Source of the DNA: Metabacillus mangrovi
Lineage (GTDB): Bacteria; Bacillota; Bacilli; Bacillales; Bacillaceae
NCBI RefSeq assembly: GCF_009711125.1
Contig: NZ_WMIB01000006.1
Location: 62,001 to 126,000 of the forward strand
Reading direction: 5' to 3'
Length of the DNA: 64,000 bases
Below, piece by piece: positions 8,540 to 17,484 of this stretch. Position 1 is the first letter of the stretch. Each line of letters starts with the position of its first letter. The position numbers and the translations under genes are program-made. The notes beneath the pieces are model-generated. The model had not been told where the DNA came from and searched no databases. It was given only the letters and a program-made list of their open reading frames with translations.

Positions 8540-9010
8540 TTGAAAAAAATCCTACTATTCGGAGCCATTTTTGTCGTTATTTTTGGCGCTTTAGCCATTG
8601 TAACCAATATGCAAAAGAAAGAAGCGGTCAAAGGGAACCCTTACGGAAAAACGACCCTTCACCCTTCTACTGAAGCCATTTTGGACGACCCTAATTACCA
8701 AAACAATATTCTTCCTGATGAACTCGAGAAAAAAGTTAAAAGCGGGGAAGACTTTATTGTCTACTTTTACGCTTCAGATTGTTCGTACTGCAAAAGAACG
8801 ACCCCTGTCCTGATGCCTCTTGCTGAAGAGATGGGCATTGAAATTGATCAGTTTAATTTAAAGGAATTCCCTGATTATTGGGAAACCTATGGCATCACAG
8901 GAACACCGACACTCGTTCATTTTAAAGACGGAAAAGAAGTGGCAGCATCTGAAGGTGAAAAAACAAAGGAACAGCTTGAACCTTTATTAAAAGAGTGGTC
9001 AGGAAAATAA
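8540..9010 (+). CDS. Membrane-anchored thioredoxin-like thiol-disulfide oxidoreductase
   Basis: 156 residues: an N-terminal membrane anchor (residues about 4-23, ILLFGAIFVVIFGALAIV) then an extracytoplasmic thioredoxin fold. The active site is Cys-Ser-Tyr-Cys (YASDCSYCKRTTP), and the cis-Pro loop is GITGTPTLVHF. TTG start 1 bp after the bdbC stop, so translation is probably coupled. It likely exchanges disulfides with BdbC in oxidative folding of secreted proteins. It could instead act as a reductant; the direction cannot be read from sequence. A BdbA-type role is plausible, but no symbol is assigned. Confidence 0.85.
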   Translation: MKKILLFGAIFVVIFGALAIVTNMQKKEAVKGNPYGKTTLHPSTEAILDDPNYQNNILPDELEKKVKSGEDFIVYFYASDCSYCKRTTPVLMPLAEEMGIEIDQFNLKEFPDYWETYGITGTPTLVHFKDGKEVAASEGEKTKEQLEPLLKEWSGK

Positions 9011-9049
9011 AAAAACACGGAGCGCATTCTGCAGCGTTCCGTGTTTTTT
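9011..9049. terminator. Terminator after bdbC operon
   Basis: AAAACACGGAGCG, an AT-rich loop, then CGTTCCGTGTTTTTT. Confidence 0.82.
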
Positions 9050-9076
9050 ATTAGATTGGCTTTGTTAAAGCATAGT

Positions 9077-9228
9077 GTTGATTTTTCACATCTGTTGATT
9101 GGAGCGGAAGGCGTGAGACTCCGAGCTGAGAGCAGCGGGACAGGTGAGACCCCACAGTCGCGAAGCGATGAGGAGGCTCACCGCCCGCCCCTGGATGAGC
9201 GAACGCCTGCTAGCTGCAATCAACAGCC
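9077..9228. repeat. Interspersed intergenic repeat, copy B (about 150 bp)
   Basis: Second copy of the element at 1305-1453. It runs GTTGATTGGAGCGGAAGGCG, GCGGGACAGGTGAGACCCC, GAGGAGGCTCACCGCCCG to CAATCAACAGCC. The ends GTTGATTG and CAATCAAC are inverted repeats, and this copy has a better preserved inner core than copy A. It sits in a convergent intergenic region just after a terminator. Confidence 0.78.
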
Positions 9229-9244
9229 AAGTTTAACAGAACTA

Positions 9245-9646
9245 TTAGATTAAATAACGATTAGCGGCTCTGCCGTACTTATTAAAGGAGCGCTGCAGGC
9301 CGCTTTCATGAAAAAAATCCGGCAGCTCCAGCGGAAGATGGTAGCCGTAGCTGTTCAGGATTTCAAGGTTCCTGCTATATAAGCCTATGTATTTTTGCTG
9401 CTCGGTTTGATCCCGGTTTTTCAGCACCGCAATGAGCGTTTGAAGACTCGACATAATCTCAAATGCCTCTTTTAATGTACCATTGTATATTCTTGCTTCT
9501 TCAGAAGGCTTTAGAGCCGACTCACTTTCCAGCTGACTGATTTTTTCCTCGCTTAAATAAAGAGGAAACACCTCATAATAAAGTTCCTCCACCAGTTCTT
9601 CAATGTACTGCTCCTGCTCATTAGTAGAAGCTTGAACAATTTTCAT
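9245..9646 (-). CDS. yhcU: YhcU-like protein (DUF5365)
   Basis: About 133 residues, acidic and helical, no signal peptide or membrane segment, so cytoplasmic. It resembles B. subtilis YhcU in length, in the N-terminal pattern (KIV..A......YIEELVEELY..VFP) and in its end (AANRYLI). Its position beside yhcT supports this. Function unknown. Start chosen at ATG 9646 (MKIVQAST), which has AGGGGAAGG at good spacing; the ATG at 9655 overlaps that site. Confidence 0.72.
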   Translation of the reverse strand: MKIVQASTNEQEQYIEELVEELYYEVFPLYLSEEKISQLESESALKPSEEARIYNGTLKEAFEIMSSLQTLIAVLKNRDQTEQQKYIGLYSRNLEILNSYGYHLPLELPDFFHESGLQRSFNKYGRAANRYLI

Positions 9647-9794
9647 GCAACCCATCCTTCCCCTGCTGATTGTGTATCCAGAATAGCACAGGAAGTCCGC
9701 TCAGTTGACAGGTAAGTGTTTCCTCGTTTGCGGTGCCTGCTCCTTGTCCGTTATACTTTTCCTAATGATTGAAACAGAACGGGGAGAATGGACT

Positions 9795-10682
9795 GTGAAA
9801 CGAAAAGGCACATGGCTTGAGTTTCAAGCTGAAAACAAGAATCCGATGCATGTAAATGAATGGCTCCGGGAATCCGTCAAGGCTTCCCAAGGGGTCATTT
9901 CCCAATACCGGAAACAACATGGATTGATGGTAAACCATGCTTCCATAGGCTCCGCCAATCCAATCGTTGCGGCAGGAGACACTGTCGCATTAGAGGTCTT
10001 CAGACAGGAAAAAGACGGCACCATACCTGAGTATAAAGAGCTTAGCATTTTGTATGAGGATGACCACCTCATCGCCATAAATAAACCGGCCGGAATGAAA
10101 ACCCACCCGAACGAACCGGGTGAAACCGGAACTTTAGCCAACGCTCTTGCTTTTCACTACATGATGCAGGGGGAAGACACTCCTGTTAGGATCGTACACA
10201 GGCTTGATGAGGATACGACAGGGGCCATCCTCTTCGCCAAGCACGCATTATCCCAGGCCATTATGGACCGGGACCTTCAGGACCATTCCATTTTCAGGAC
10301 CTACTCTGCTGTGGTTAACGGAGTGCCGGATCCGCCGGCAGGAACGATTGCTGAGCCAATTGGAAGAGACCGCCATCATCCATCCAGAAGAAGGGTATCT
10401 CCAGGAGGGCAGGCCGCGGTCACCCATTATGAAACAGTAAAAGTACTAAACAGCTCAGCATTATTGAAGATCCGGCTCGAGACCGGCAGAACGCATCAGA
10501 TTCGCGTCCATCTAAGTCATATCGGCCATTCTATCATTGGCGATCCCTTGTATGGGCGTCCTTCAAGCAAAATCAGCAGACAGGCGCTGCATGCATCTGC
10601 TATAAGCTTTCGGCATCCGATTACAGGAGAGGACCTCCTGCTGACTGCCCCTTTTCCGGAGGACATGAAAGAGTGGGAATAG
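9795..10682 (+). CDS. yhcT: RluA-family RNA pseudouridine synthase (YhcT-like)
   Basis: About 295 residues. Converts uridine to pseudouridine in rRNA or tRNA; the exact site is not known. The catalytic Asp lies in the RluA motif HRLDEDTTG; ETGRTHQIRVHLSHIGHSIIGDPLYG is the second family signature. An S4-like N-terminal RNA-binding part precedes it. The open frame extends to 9705, but GTG 9795 is preferred because GGGGAG lies eight bases upstream and B. subtilis YhcT (302 aa) has the same length. Convergent with yvgN; a tandem repeat tract follows. Confidence 0.88.
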   Translation: MKRKGTWLEFQAENKNPMHVNEWLRESVKASQGVISQYRKQHGLMVNHASIGSANPIVAAGDTVALEVFRQEKDGTIPEYKELSILYEDDHLIAINKPAGMKTHPNEPGETGTLANALAFHYMMQGEDTPVRIVHRLDEDTTGAILFAKHALSQAIMDRDLQDHSIFRTYSAVVNGVPDPPAGTIAEPIGRDRHHPSRRRVSPGGQAAVTHYETVKVLNSSALLKIRLETGRTHQIRVHLSHIGHSIIGDPLYGRPSSKISRQALHASAISFRHPITGEDLLLTAPFPEDMKEWE

Positions 10683-10724
10683 GGTGATAAAAAGGAAGGA
10701 ATGATGGGATAATTACCTGTAGCA

Positions 10725-10934
10725 ATTGAATTCTCAGCTTAGGTGATTGAATTCTACGTTTAGATGATTGAATTCTACGTTTAGGTGATTGAATTCTACG
10801 TTTAGGTGATTGAATTCTACGTTTAGGTGATTGAATTCTTAGGTTAGGTGATTGAATTCTTAGGTTAGATGATTGAATTTTTTGGTTAGGTGATCGAATA
10901 CTACATCCAGGTGATTGAATTCGAATCCATGGTG
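10725..10934. repeat. Tandem repeat, 10 units of exactly 21 bp
   Basis: Units begin at 10725 and then every 21 bp to 10914. The consensus starts ATTGAATTCTACGTTTAG and ends GTG; units 2-5 are nearly identical, later ones drift. Most units hold GAATTC. There are no unique spacers, so it is not a CRISPR. It lies after yhcT and before the yvgN terminator. The rest of 10683-11012 holds nothing else recognisable. Confidence 0.95.
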
Positions 10935-11012
10935 GTCAAATTCGATTTTCGCAGCCAAAAAAATTCACTTACTGTCGGCCTTGACCACCCTGAATGAGTT
11001 TCCGCTCCATCT

Positions 11013-11040
11013 AAAAAGCCGCCCGTACACCGGGCGGCTT
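11013..11040 (-). terminator. Terminator of yvgN
   Basis: GCCGCCCGGTGTACGGGCGGC hairpin on the - strand followed by TTTTT. Confidence 0.88.
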
Positions 11041-11055
11041 TCTTATTTTTCATTA

Positions 11056-11886
11056 TTAGAAGTCAAAATTATCAGGATCCGGACCGACACGCTTGTCTTC
11101 GTTCAGCGCATCAATTTTTTCCATATCTTCTTGAGTGAGCTCGAAATCAAAGATATCTGCATTATCTTTAATGCGGTGTTCTTTTACGGATTTCGGAATC
11201 GTTACAACTTCACTCTGGATGTCCCAGCGAAGAATAACATGGGCAACGGATTTTCCGTGCTTGTCAGCGATTTCCTTCAGGACAGGTTCATCAAAAAGCT
11301 GCCCCTGCATGAGCGGAGACCAGGCTTCCACTTGAATTCCGTTGTCCTTGCAGAATGCACGGACTTTCTCCTGTGCAAGCTTCGGATGGAATTCAATCTG
11401 ATTTACCATTGGGGTTACTTCCGCATCCTTCATCAGGTCTTCAAGATGATGCACCTGGAAGTTGCTGACGCCGATCGCTTTGACTTTCCCCTCTTTGTAC
11501 AGCTTCTCCATCGCTTTCCATGAATCTTTGTACTTGCCTTCCACAGGCCAGTGAATCAGATAAAGATCCAGGTATTCAAGACCAAGCTTTTCCAAGCTTT
11601 CATCAAACGCTTTTAAAGCTGAATCATAGCCTTGATCCGCATTCCATAATTTCGTCGTAATAAAGAGGTCTTCGCGCGGTACTCCGCTGTCTTTAATGGC
11701 TTGTCCAACGCCTTCTTCATTTTTGTAGGCTGCTGCCGTATCGATGCTGCGGTAGCCTGACTGAATCGCGGTTTTGACGGAATTGACAACCTCATTTCCG
11801 TCTTCCACCTTCCAGACACCGAGTCCAAACCAAGGCATCTCTGTTCCATTATGAAGTGTTACGGTTTCCTGCAAACTTTTAACCAT
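11056..11886 (-). CDS. yvgN: Aldo/keto reductase, glyoxal/methylglyoxal reductase
   Basis: 276 residues, the same length as B. subtilis YvgN and very similar throughout ([50 protein letters not shown]). NADPH-dependent reduction of glyoxal, methylglyoxal and other aldehydes in the cytoplasm. The catalytic tetrad is visible: Asp49, Tyr54, Lys79, His112 (LIHWP). Start ATG 11886 with GGAGAGGAG upstream. Single gene with its own terminator. Confidence 0.92.
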   Translation of the reverse strand: MVKSLQETVTLHNGTEMPWFGLGVWKVEDGNEVVNSVKTAIQSGYRSIDTAAAYKNEEGVGQAIKDSGVPREDLFITTKLWNADQGYDSALKAFDESLEKLGLEYLDLYLIHWPVEGKYKDSWKAMEKLYKEGKVKAIGVSNFQVHHLEDLMKDAEVTPMVNQIEFHPKLAQEKVRAFCKDNGIQVEAWSPLMQGQLFDEPVLKEIADKHGKSVAHVILRWDIQSEVVTIPKSVKEHRIKDNADIFDFELTQEDMEKIDALNEDKRVGPDPDNFDF

Positions 11887-12165
11887 TATCCTGACTCCTC
11901 TCCATTACCGTTTATCGAAGACAATTATCCTTTAAGTTGCAGAAAATATCAAAAAGGATGCCTGTCCTCTATATTCAAACTATTGAATTTATATCAGCCC
12001 TTTACATACGGTTTATAATCAATCCCAGTGTTAACAAGGTTTCTCTATCGTTTTGTTACATTTGTGTCAGAAGAAGGTCTTTATACCCCTCTACTATGAC
12101 ACGAGGTACTTGTATAGACATATCGGTTTATTTTTCAATTAGAGAGGAACTGGTTCCACATTTTG

Positions 12166-12180
12166 TGAAAAACGTTTTCA
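12166..12180. promoter_or_regulatory. Possible CcpA or LacI-type operator upstream of GH31
   Basis: TGAAAAACGTTTTCA is near-palindromic around CG. The right half fits the cre consensus; the left half is one base too long. The 11887-12342 gap otherwise holds only the promoter at 12254-12282. Confidence 0.4.
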
Positions 12181-12253
12181 AAACCTTTATGAGAAAGGTA
12201 TTAAGGTATTTTGACCTGTATGTTTCCGCTCATCCTCTCATACAAAAACTGGA

Positions 12254-12282
12254 TTGCGGAATTATGTGATTCCATCTATATT
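12254..12282 (+). promoter_or_regulatory. Candidate sigma-A promoter for the GH31 gene
   Basis: TTGCGG, 17 bp, TATATT, about 60 bp before the chosen start. Confidence 0.5.
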
Positions 12283-12342
12283 TTGACTTGTGCAGCGATG
12301 AACGTACGCATTGTCTGTAACTTTCTTTTTACGAGGTGGAAG

Positions 12343-14886
12343 ATGAAAAAGTCACAACGCATGTTTAAAGGAGTCATTTCCGCTTCCCTTGCGATGGGAA
12401 TGGCAGCAACAGCACTTGCTCCAAGCGCACAGGCTGTTACACAGCCGGAGCCGGATACTCCGCTTGCAAAAGACAATTTGGAAAAATTATCTGTTAAAGG
12501 CATTGAAAGGCTTGATAACGGGGTTAAATTCGACCTTGGAAACAAAGATGCTTTCATCCGTCTTTTTGCAGATGATCTTGCGAAAGTATCCATTCTTGAA
12601 AAAGGCAAAGAAGAGTACACATCCCGCGGAATTGCAAAGAAAGATTGGAAGACTCCAAGATTCACAGCGAAAGATAAAGGCAATGTGTACGAGCTTAGAA
12701 CAAAAGAACTTATTATTCATATTAAAAAAGATACGTTCGGCGTAAAATTCATGGATCACAAAGGCAATGTGATTAATGAAGATTATATGAAAAACGGAAG
12801 CACTTCCGGCTATGAGAACGGCAAACCATACGTATACAAGAAAACCGATGAAAATGAAGCATTCTACGGTTTTGGTGAACAAGCAGGATTGAACCTGAAC
12901 CAGCGCGGCGAAAGCATCGGCATGTGGAATACAGATGCTTACGGCTATGACAAGGACACAAAATACATCTACACAACGATTCCTTTTTTCATCGGTCTTA
13001 AAAATGAGAAAGCTTACGGAATCATGTTTGACAATACTCACCGTTCATACTACGAAATGGCTTCAGAATCTGATGATTACTACTACTTCTACGCTAACGG
13101 CGGAGACCTTACATACTACTTCATGAACGGTCCCGAAATCTCTGATGTTATTGACCGCTACACTGAGCTGACCGGTAAACAGGAGCTTCCTCCGGAATGG
13201 TCCATGGGACTTCACCAGAGTAAATGGGAGTACAACGCAGATGAGATCGTAAATGTAGCAAAAACTTACCGCGATAAAAACATCCCTGTTGATACAATGC
13301 ACTTTGACATTGATTACATGGATGGCTACCGCGTATTCACTTGGAACGATAAATTTAAGGATGCTCTTAAACAAGTTGAAGCGATGGAAGGCTTCCACAC
13401 AATCGCGATTAATGATCCTGCTGTAAAAGTGGATGAGAACAATAAGTCTTACCAAGAAGGTACGAAAAATGATTACTGGGCAAAAAATGCAGACGGAAGC
13501 AATTTCGTAGGACCTGTATGGCCTGGAGACTCCGTATTCCCTGACTTCTCAAAAAAAGAAGTACGTGACTGGTGGAGCAAAAACCATACTGCATTATTTG
13601 ATGAAGGAATCGACGGTGTATGGAACGATATGAATGAACCGGCGGTCTTCATTGATAACGACAAAATGCACCATACATTGCCGCTGGATGCATACTTCGG
13701 CTACGAAGATAACAAAATCCTTCATACTGAGTATCACAATATTTACGGCCATGATGAAGCAGAAGCTACTTACAATGCGTGGGGCTTGCATAAACCAAAC
13801 GAGCGTCCTTTCGTTCTGACACGTGACATGTATGCTGGAACACAGCGTTACTCTGCTCTATGGACAGGCGACACAGTCAGCACATGGGAACATTTACAGA
13901 TGTCCCTTCCTAGCCACATGAACATCGGAATGTCCGGTGTAGCGAATGTAGGAACAGATATTGGCGGATTTGCACAGCGCCCAACTGCTGAAATGTACGC
14001 CCGCTGGATCCAAATCGGATCTCTGTATCCGTTCTCCCGTATCCACTATGATAGTGATGCAAAAGCAACCGTTAAACAAGGACAGGAGCCTTGGGCATTC
14101 GGTCCGGAAGTTGAAGCGATCAGCAAAAAGTATATCGAACAGCGCTATAAGCTTCTTCCATACCTGTACAATGCATTCCAGGATGCTGCAGAAACAGGAA
14201 AACCGGTTCAGCAGCCACTCGTGTATCAGTTCCAGGAAGATGAAAAAACATACAATATCGCAGATCAGTTTATGTTCGGTGATTCTCTGATGGTTGCACC
14301 TGCTTTGAAAGAAGGACAGACATCACGTAATGTTTACCTGCCTGAAGGCCACACATGGGTTGATTTTGTTTCTGGAAAAGAATACAAAGGCGGACGCACG
14401 ATTCACGTGAGTGCGAAGCTTGAAGAAATGCCGATGTTTGTGAAAAAGGATTCAATGATTCCTACCCGCGACGTTCAGCAATACACAGGTGAGAAACCGC
14501 TTGAAAACCTTGTTCTTGACACATACCTGGACAAAAAATCAGAATACCGCTTCTACGAAGATGATGCTGCTACTCTTGATGCAAAAGAAGATGGTGAATT
14601 CAACGAAACGAAATTCACTGTTGAACGCAAAGGCAAGCACAATGTAGTATTCAGCCAGAAGAAACTGACTGCAAACTATGATGATTCAAAACTTGAGCAA
14701 TACACTCTTAAGCTTCATAACGCAGAAAATCCAAGAAAAGTAACAGCCGGAATGAAGAAATATAAAGCTGTAAACTCTGTGGATAAAGTGACAAACGGAA
14801 GCCGCACATACTTCTTCGATGAAAAAACGAAGACTTTGTATGTGAGCATCCCAGCTAATGAAAAGCGCGATGTAAAAATCCGCTAA
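12343..14886 (+). CDS. Secreted GH31 alpha-glucosidase
   Basis: 847 residues. ATG 12343 has GAGGTGG before it and opens a clear signal peptide (MKKSQRMFKG, hydrophobic run, APSAQA cleavage), so the longer frame back to 12211 is not used. GH31 barrel: nucleophile Asp429 in GVWNDMNEPAVF and acid/base Asp510 in WTGDTVSTWEHL, with TDIGGF following. N-terminal galactose-mutarotase-like beta domain at about 50-230; C-terminal beta domains from about 590. No cell-wall anchor or binding module seen. GH31 covers alpha-glucosidases, transglucosylases and xylosidases. Next to GH66, activity on alpha-1,6-glucans or transglucosylation is the likely role, by inference. Codons look optimised for high expression. 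Confidence 0.9.
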   Translation: MKKSQRMFKGVISASLAMGMAATALAPSAQAVTQPEPDTPLAKDNLEKLSVKGIERLDNGVKFDLGNKDAFIRLFADDLAKVSILEKGKEEYTSRGIAKKDWKTPRFTAKDKGNVYELRTKELIIHIKKDTFGVKFMDHKGNVINEDYMKNGSTSGYENGKPYVYKKTDENEAFYGFGEQAGLNLNQRGESIGMWNTDAYGYDKDTKYIYTTIPFFIGLKNEKAYGIMFDNTHRSYYEMASESDDYYYFYANGGDLTYYFMNGPEISDVIDRYTELTGKQELPPEWSMGLHQSKWEYNADEIVNVAKTYRDKNIPVDTMHFDIDYMDGYRVFTWNDKFKDALKQVEAMEGFHTIAINDPAVKVDENNKSYQEGTKNDYWAKNADGSNFVGPVWPGDSVFPDFSKKEVRDWWSKNHTALFDEGIDGVWNDMNEPAVFIDNDKMHHTLPLDAYFGYEDNKILHTEYHNIYGHDEAEATYNAWGLHKPNERPFVLTRDMYAGTQRYSALWTGDTVSTWEHLQMSLPSHMNIGMSGVANVGTDIGGFAQRPTAEMYARWIQIGSLYPFSRIHYDSDAKATVKQGQEPWAFGPEVEAISKKYIEQRYKLLPYLYNAFQDAAETGKPVQQPLVYQFQEDEKTYNIADQFMFGDSLMVAPALKEGQTSRNVYLPEGHTWVDFVSGKEYKGGRTIHVSAKLEEMPMFVKKDSMIPTRDVQQYTGEKPLENLVLDTYLDKKSEYRFYEDDAATLDAKEDGEFNETKFTVERKGKHNVVFSQKKLTANYDDSKLEQYTLKLHNAENPRKVTAGMKKYKAVNSVDKVTNGSRTYFFDEKTKTLYVSIPANEKRDVKIR

Positions 14887-14909
14887 GCAGAAGCCCAACC
14901 TTTAAAAGA

Positions 14910-14941
14910 GACTGCCGGTACAATGCCGGCAGTCCCTTTTC
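14910..14941 (+). terminator. Terminator after GH31 gene
   Basis: GACTGCCGGTACAATGCCGGCAGTC hairpin then CCTTTTCTT. It overlaps the leader of the GH66 gene, so readthrough may set GH66 expression. Confidence 0.75.
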
Positions 14942-14960
14942 TTATCTGGAGGAAATTCCG

Positions 14961-16724
14961 ATGAAAAGCAAGCTGCGCACAACCGCTGTTTCAGCCCTTA
15001 TCCTGACAGTTCTGGGTATGTTCATTCTTTATCTTTCCATCTCGCCAAAGCCTAGTCCGGAACCGCAAAAAAGGATGGCTGCACAGCTTGAAATCAATAA
15101 GGCACGGTTTGATCCCGGAGAAACTGCAGCTTTTTCCTATCAATCCGGTCGCCGCCCAAAACAGCGTACGGCTGTTATCCGATATTATCATTTAGATAAA
15201 CAGATTGACTCTCAAACAATCGCATTAAAAAAAGGAAAAACGGAGTGGAACTGGGTCCCTCCCACTGATGACTTTAAAGGCTACCTGGCAGAGACGCGTA
15301 TTGACGGGAAACGTCATACAATTGCCATAGATGTTTCAAGCGATTGGAGCAGGTTTCCGAGGTACGGCTTTCTATCGGATTTCTCTGCTCAGGCAGGCAC
15401 ACAGTCCAGTGAAATCATTAAGGATCTCAACCGCTATCATGTGAACGGCCTGCAATTTTACGACTGGCATTATAAGCACCATGATCCTTTAAAAAAAGCT
15501 GGCGGAACGATGCAGGATTCCTGGCAGGACATCGCAGGGCGGCAAGTATCTGCAGAAACATTAAAACGCTACATCGAGCAGGCCCAGTCTCACGGCATGA
15601 AAACGATGGCTTACAATCTGCTTTATGGATCCTTTGAGGATGCCGGACCGGATGGAGTAAAGGATGAGTGGCGGGTATATAAAGACCCCCGCCATGAAAC
15701 ACAAGACCTGCACCCCCTTCCGAAAGAATGGCAAAGCGATGTGTATTTGCTTGATTCCGGGAACCGCGAGTGGCAGGACTATATCATCGGCAGACAAAAT
15801 GAGGTATACAGTGCGCTTCCGTTTGACGGCTGGCATATTGACCAGCTTGGCCCCCGCGGAGAAGTGTATGATTACGCAGGAAAGCAATTGCAGCTTGAAG
15901 AGGGATTTGATGAATTTCTTCATCATGCAAAAAGCAAAGCTCCTGAAAAATCCCTTGTACTGAACGCGGTCAACCAGTATGGGCAAAAGCAGACGGGTAC
16001 GGCACCGGTTGATTTTATGTATACAGAAGTATGGGATGAGTATAAAGAGTATGGCGACTTGAAGAGAATCATCGATGAAAACGCGGATTACTCGGGAGGC
16101 AAAAGCACCGTTCTTGCTGCCTATATGAACTATCATCTTTCCAAACAGCAGGAGGGTCTTTTTAACACACCGGGCATCCTGCTCGCGAACAGTGTGATCT
16201 TTTCAGCGGGAGGCGCCCATCTGGAGCTTGGGGAGCATATGCTTTCGAGCGAGTATTTTCCTCATGATAACCTGCAGGCAGATGGAGGGCTGAAAGAGAA
16301 GCTGACTGTTTATTACGACTTTCTGACGGCCTATCAAAACCTTCTGAGGGGCAGCAGCATGAAGGAAACTCCACTGGATATCCAGTCTTCTCCTGCTGTC
16401 AGGAACAAGCCTGAAAAAGGGAGCATATGGGGTTTTTCAAAATCTTCCAATGAGAGGCGCATGCTTCATTTTATAAACTTTACTAAGGCAAATTCATTGG
16501 AATGGCGGGATACCGGCGGCACACAGGCTGAACCAGGCAAGCTGGAACGATTTGAAATGACAATAAAAGAAAGCAGGCCTGTCCGGAAAATATGGGCTGC
16601 CTCACCTGATTCAAGAAAAGCGGCCCCTGTACCGGTCCATTTCACTCAAAAGGATGGAGAGGTGAAACTTACCCTCCCTTCTTTAAACTACTGGACAATG
16701 GCCATATTTGAATTTGAGCAGTAA
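14961..16724 (+). CDS. GH66 dextranase, membrane-anchored or secreted
   Basis: 587 residues with an N-terminal signal or anchor (residues about 8-28). GH66 motifs are visible: GLQFYDWHYKHHDPL, nucleophile Asp294 in FDGWHIDQLG, and acid/base Glu356 in FMYTEVWDE. GH66 contains endo-dextranases and cycloisomaltooligosaccharide glucanotransferases (CITases). CITases are usually much longer and carry an inserted CBM35; at 587 residues without that insert this looks like a dextranase. It cuts internal alpha-1,6 links of dextran outside the cell. Start ATG 14961 with TGGAGG. It follows the GH31 gene by 75 bp and likely serves the same substrate. Confidence 0.88.
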   Translation: MKSKLRTTAVSALILTVLGMFILYLSISPKPSPEPQKRMAAQLEINKARFDPGETAAFSYQSGRRPKQRTAVIRYYHLDKQIDSQTIALKKGKTEWNWVPPTDDFKGYLAETRIDGKRHTIAIDVSSDWSRFPRYGFLSDFSAQAGTQSSEIIKDLNRYHVNGLQFYDWHYKHHDPLKKAGGTMQDSWQDIAGRQVSAETLKRYIEQAQSHGMKTMAYNLLYGSFEDAGPDGVKDEWRVYKDPRHETQDLHPLPKEWQSDVYLLDSGNREWQDYIIGRQNEVYSALPFDGWHIDQLGPRGEVYDYAGKQLQLEEGFDEFLHHAKSKAPEKSLVLNAVNQYGQKQTGTAPVDFMYTEVWDEYKEYGDLKRIIDENADYSGGKSTVLAAYMNYHLSKQQEGLFNTPGILLANSVIFSAGGAHLELGEHMLSSEYFPHDNLQADGGLKEKLTVYYDFLTAYQNLLRGSSMKETPLDIQSSPAVRNKPEKGSIWGFSKSSNERRMLHFINFTKANSLEWRDTGGTQAEPGKLERFEMTIKESRPVRKIWAASPDSRKAAPVPVHFTQKDGEVKLTLPSLNYWTMAIFEFEQ

Positions 16725-16734
16725 CCGGATGATA

Positions 16735-16778
16735 AATAAAAGCAGGAGAACCCGTATGGGTGTTCTCCTGCTTTTATT
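16735..16778. terminator. Terminator after GH66
   Basis: AAAAGCAGGAGAACCC / GGGTGTTCTCCTGCTTTT hairpin, symmetrical. Confidence 0.88.
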
Positions 16779-16828
16779 CTTGTGAGGACTTTCGCCTGCA
16801 TGCATCAGAACCGGCGGCCGGAAGTGCT

Positions 16829-17407
16829 TTATAGCACTTCAATAACTCCCCGGACTTCCTTTATCATACGCTTCCTCGTTTCTAGATTTGCTCCGTTAAC
16901 TGCGTACAAAAATTGGTGAGTGACCGTTTCAATCCCGCACATGTGAAAGATGCCGTAATCCATTACTGCCTCCATCGCCATTGACAGCTGTGAGGGCTTC
17001 AGTGCCTGTTCAGGCTGTCCGGTCGTCTGAAAAACCAGCCCTCTTTTTCCGTTCAGGAGTCCTTCCGTACCGTCTTTGACTGTGCGGAAAGCAAAACCGT
17101 TCGTTAAGACCCGGTCTGCATAGCCCTTCAGTATAGCGGGCATGCCGCACCACCAAGTAGGAAATATGAAAACAAGCGTATCTGCCCATAACAGATAAGA
17201 TTGCTCCTCCAGGATATCCTCTGATACCTGCGTCTGAAAAAATTCGGAGTAATTATCCTCATGCAGCACAGGCTGAAACTGAATGCGATATAAATCTCTC
17301 AGCCTGATTTCCGCTTTCAGGATTTTCAGCTCTTCTATTACCGCCTCAAGAATCTGCCCGCAAAAGCTGTCCTGCCTTGGGTGGGCATATATGATCAGGG
17401 TCTTCAT
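16829..17407 (-). CDS. NAD(P)H quinone oxidoreductase, flavodoxin-like fold
   Basis: 192 residues. The N-terminus MKTLIIYAHPRQDSFCG and the motif VFIFPTWWCGMPAILKGYADRV are typical of the NQO/MdaB/KefF family of FMN- or FAD-binding reductases, which reduce quinones by two electrons. Cytoplasmic, no membrane segment. Start ATG 17407 with GGGAG. It stands alone between converging GH66 and the chemoreceptor gene. Electron acceptor not predictable from sequence. Confidence 0.85.
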   Translation of the reverse strand: MKTLIIYAHPRQDSFCGQILEAVIEELKILKAEIRLRDLYRIQFQPVLHEDNYSEFFQTQVSEDILEEQSYLLWADTLVFIFPTWWCGMPAILKGYADRVLTNGFAFRTVKDGTEGLLNGKRGLVFQTTGQPEQALKPSQLSMAMEAVMDYGIFHMCGIETVTHQFLYAVNGANLETRKRMIKEVRGVIEVL

Positions 17408-17484
17408 TTACAGAGAACTCCCTTGGAATGATGAAATCATTCGTTTGTACGTATCCTTCTGTATTATTCACCCTGACAGGCAGC

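Noticed and set aside
10725-10934. CRISPR array
   Set aside because: Units follow each other directly with no unique spacers, and no cas genes are present. The same holds for the tracts at 39441 and 46057.
10915-11523. A 202-codon + strand frame
   Set aside because: Antisense to yvgN, which is full length and strongly conserved.
12211-12342. N-terminal extension of the GH31 protein
   Set aside because: It would bury the signal peptide; the ATG at 12343 has a ribosome binding site and lies after a candidate promoter.
12487-13041. A 184-codon - strand frame
   Set aside because: Antisense shadow of the GH31 gene, whose codon bias leaves the complementary strand open.
15561-16136. A 191-codon - strand frame
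   Set aside because: Antisense to the GH66 catalytic core.
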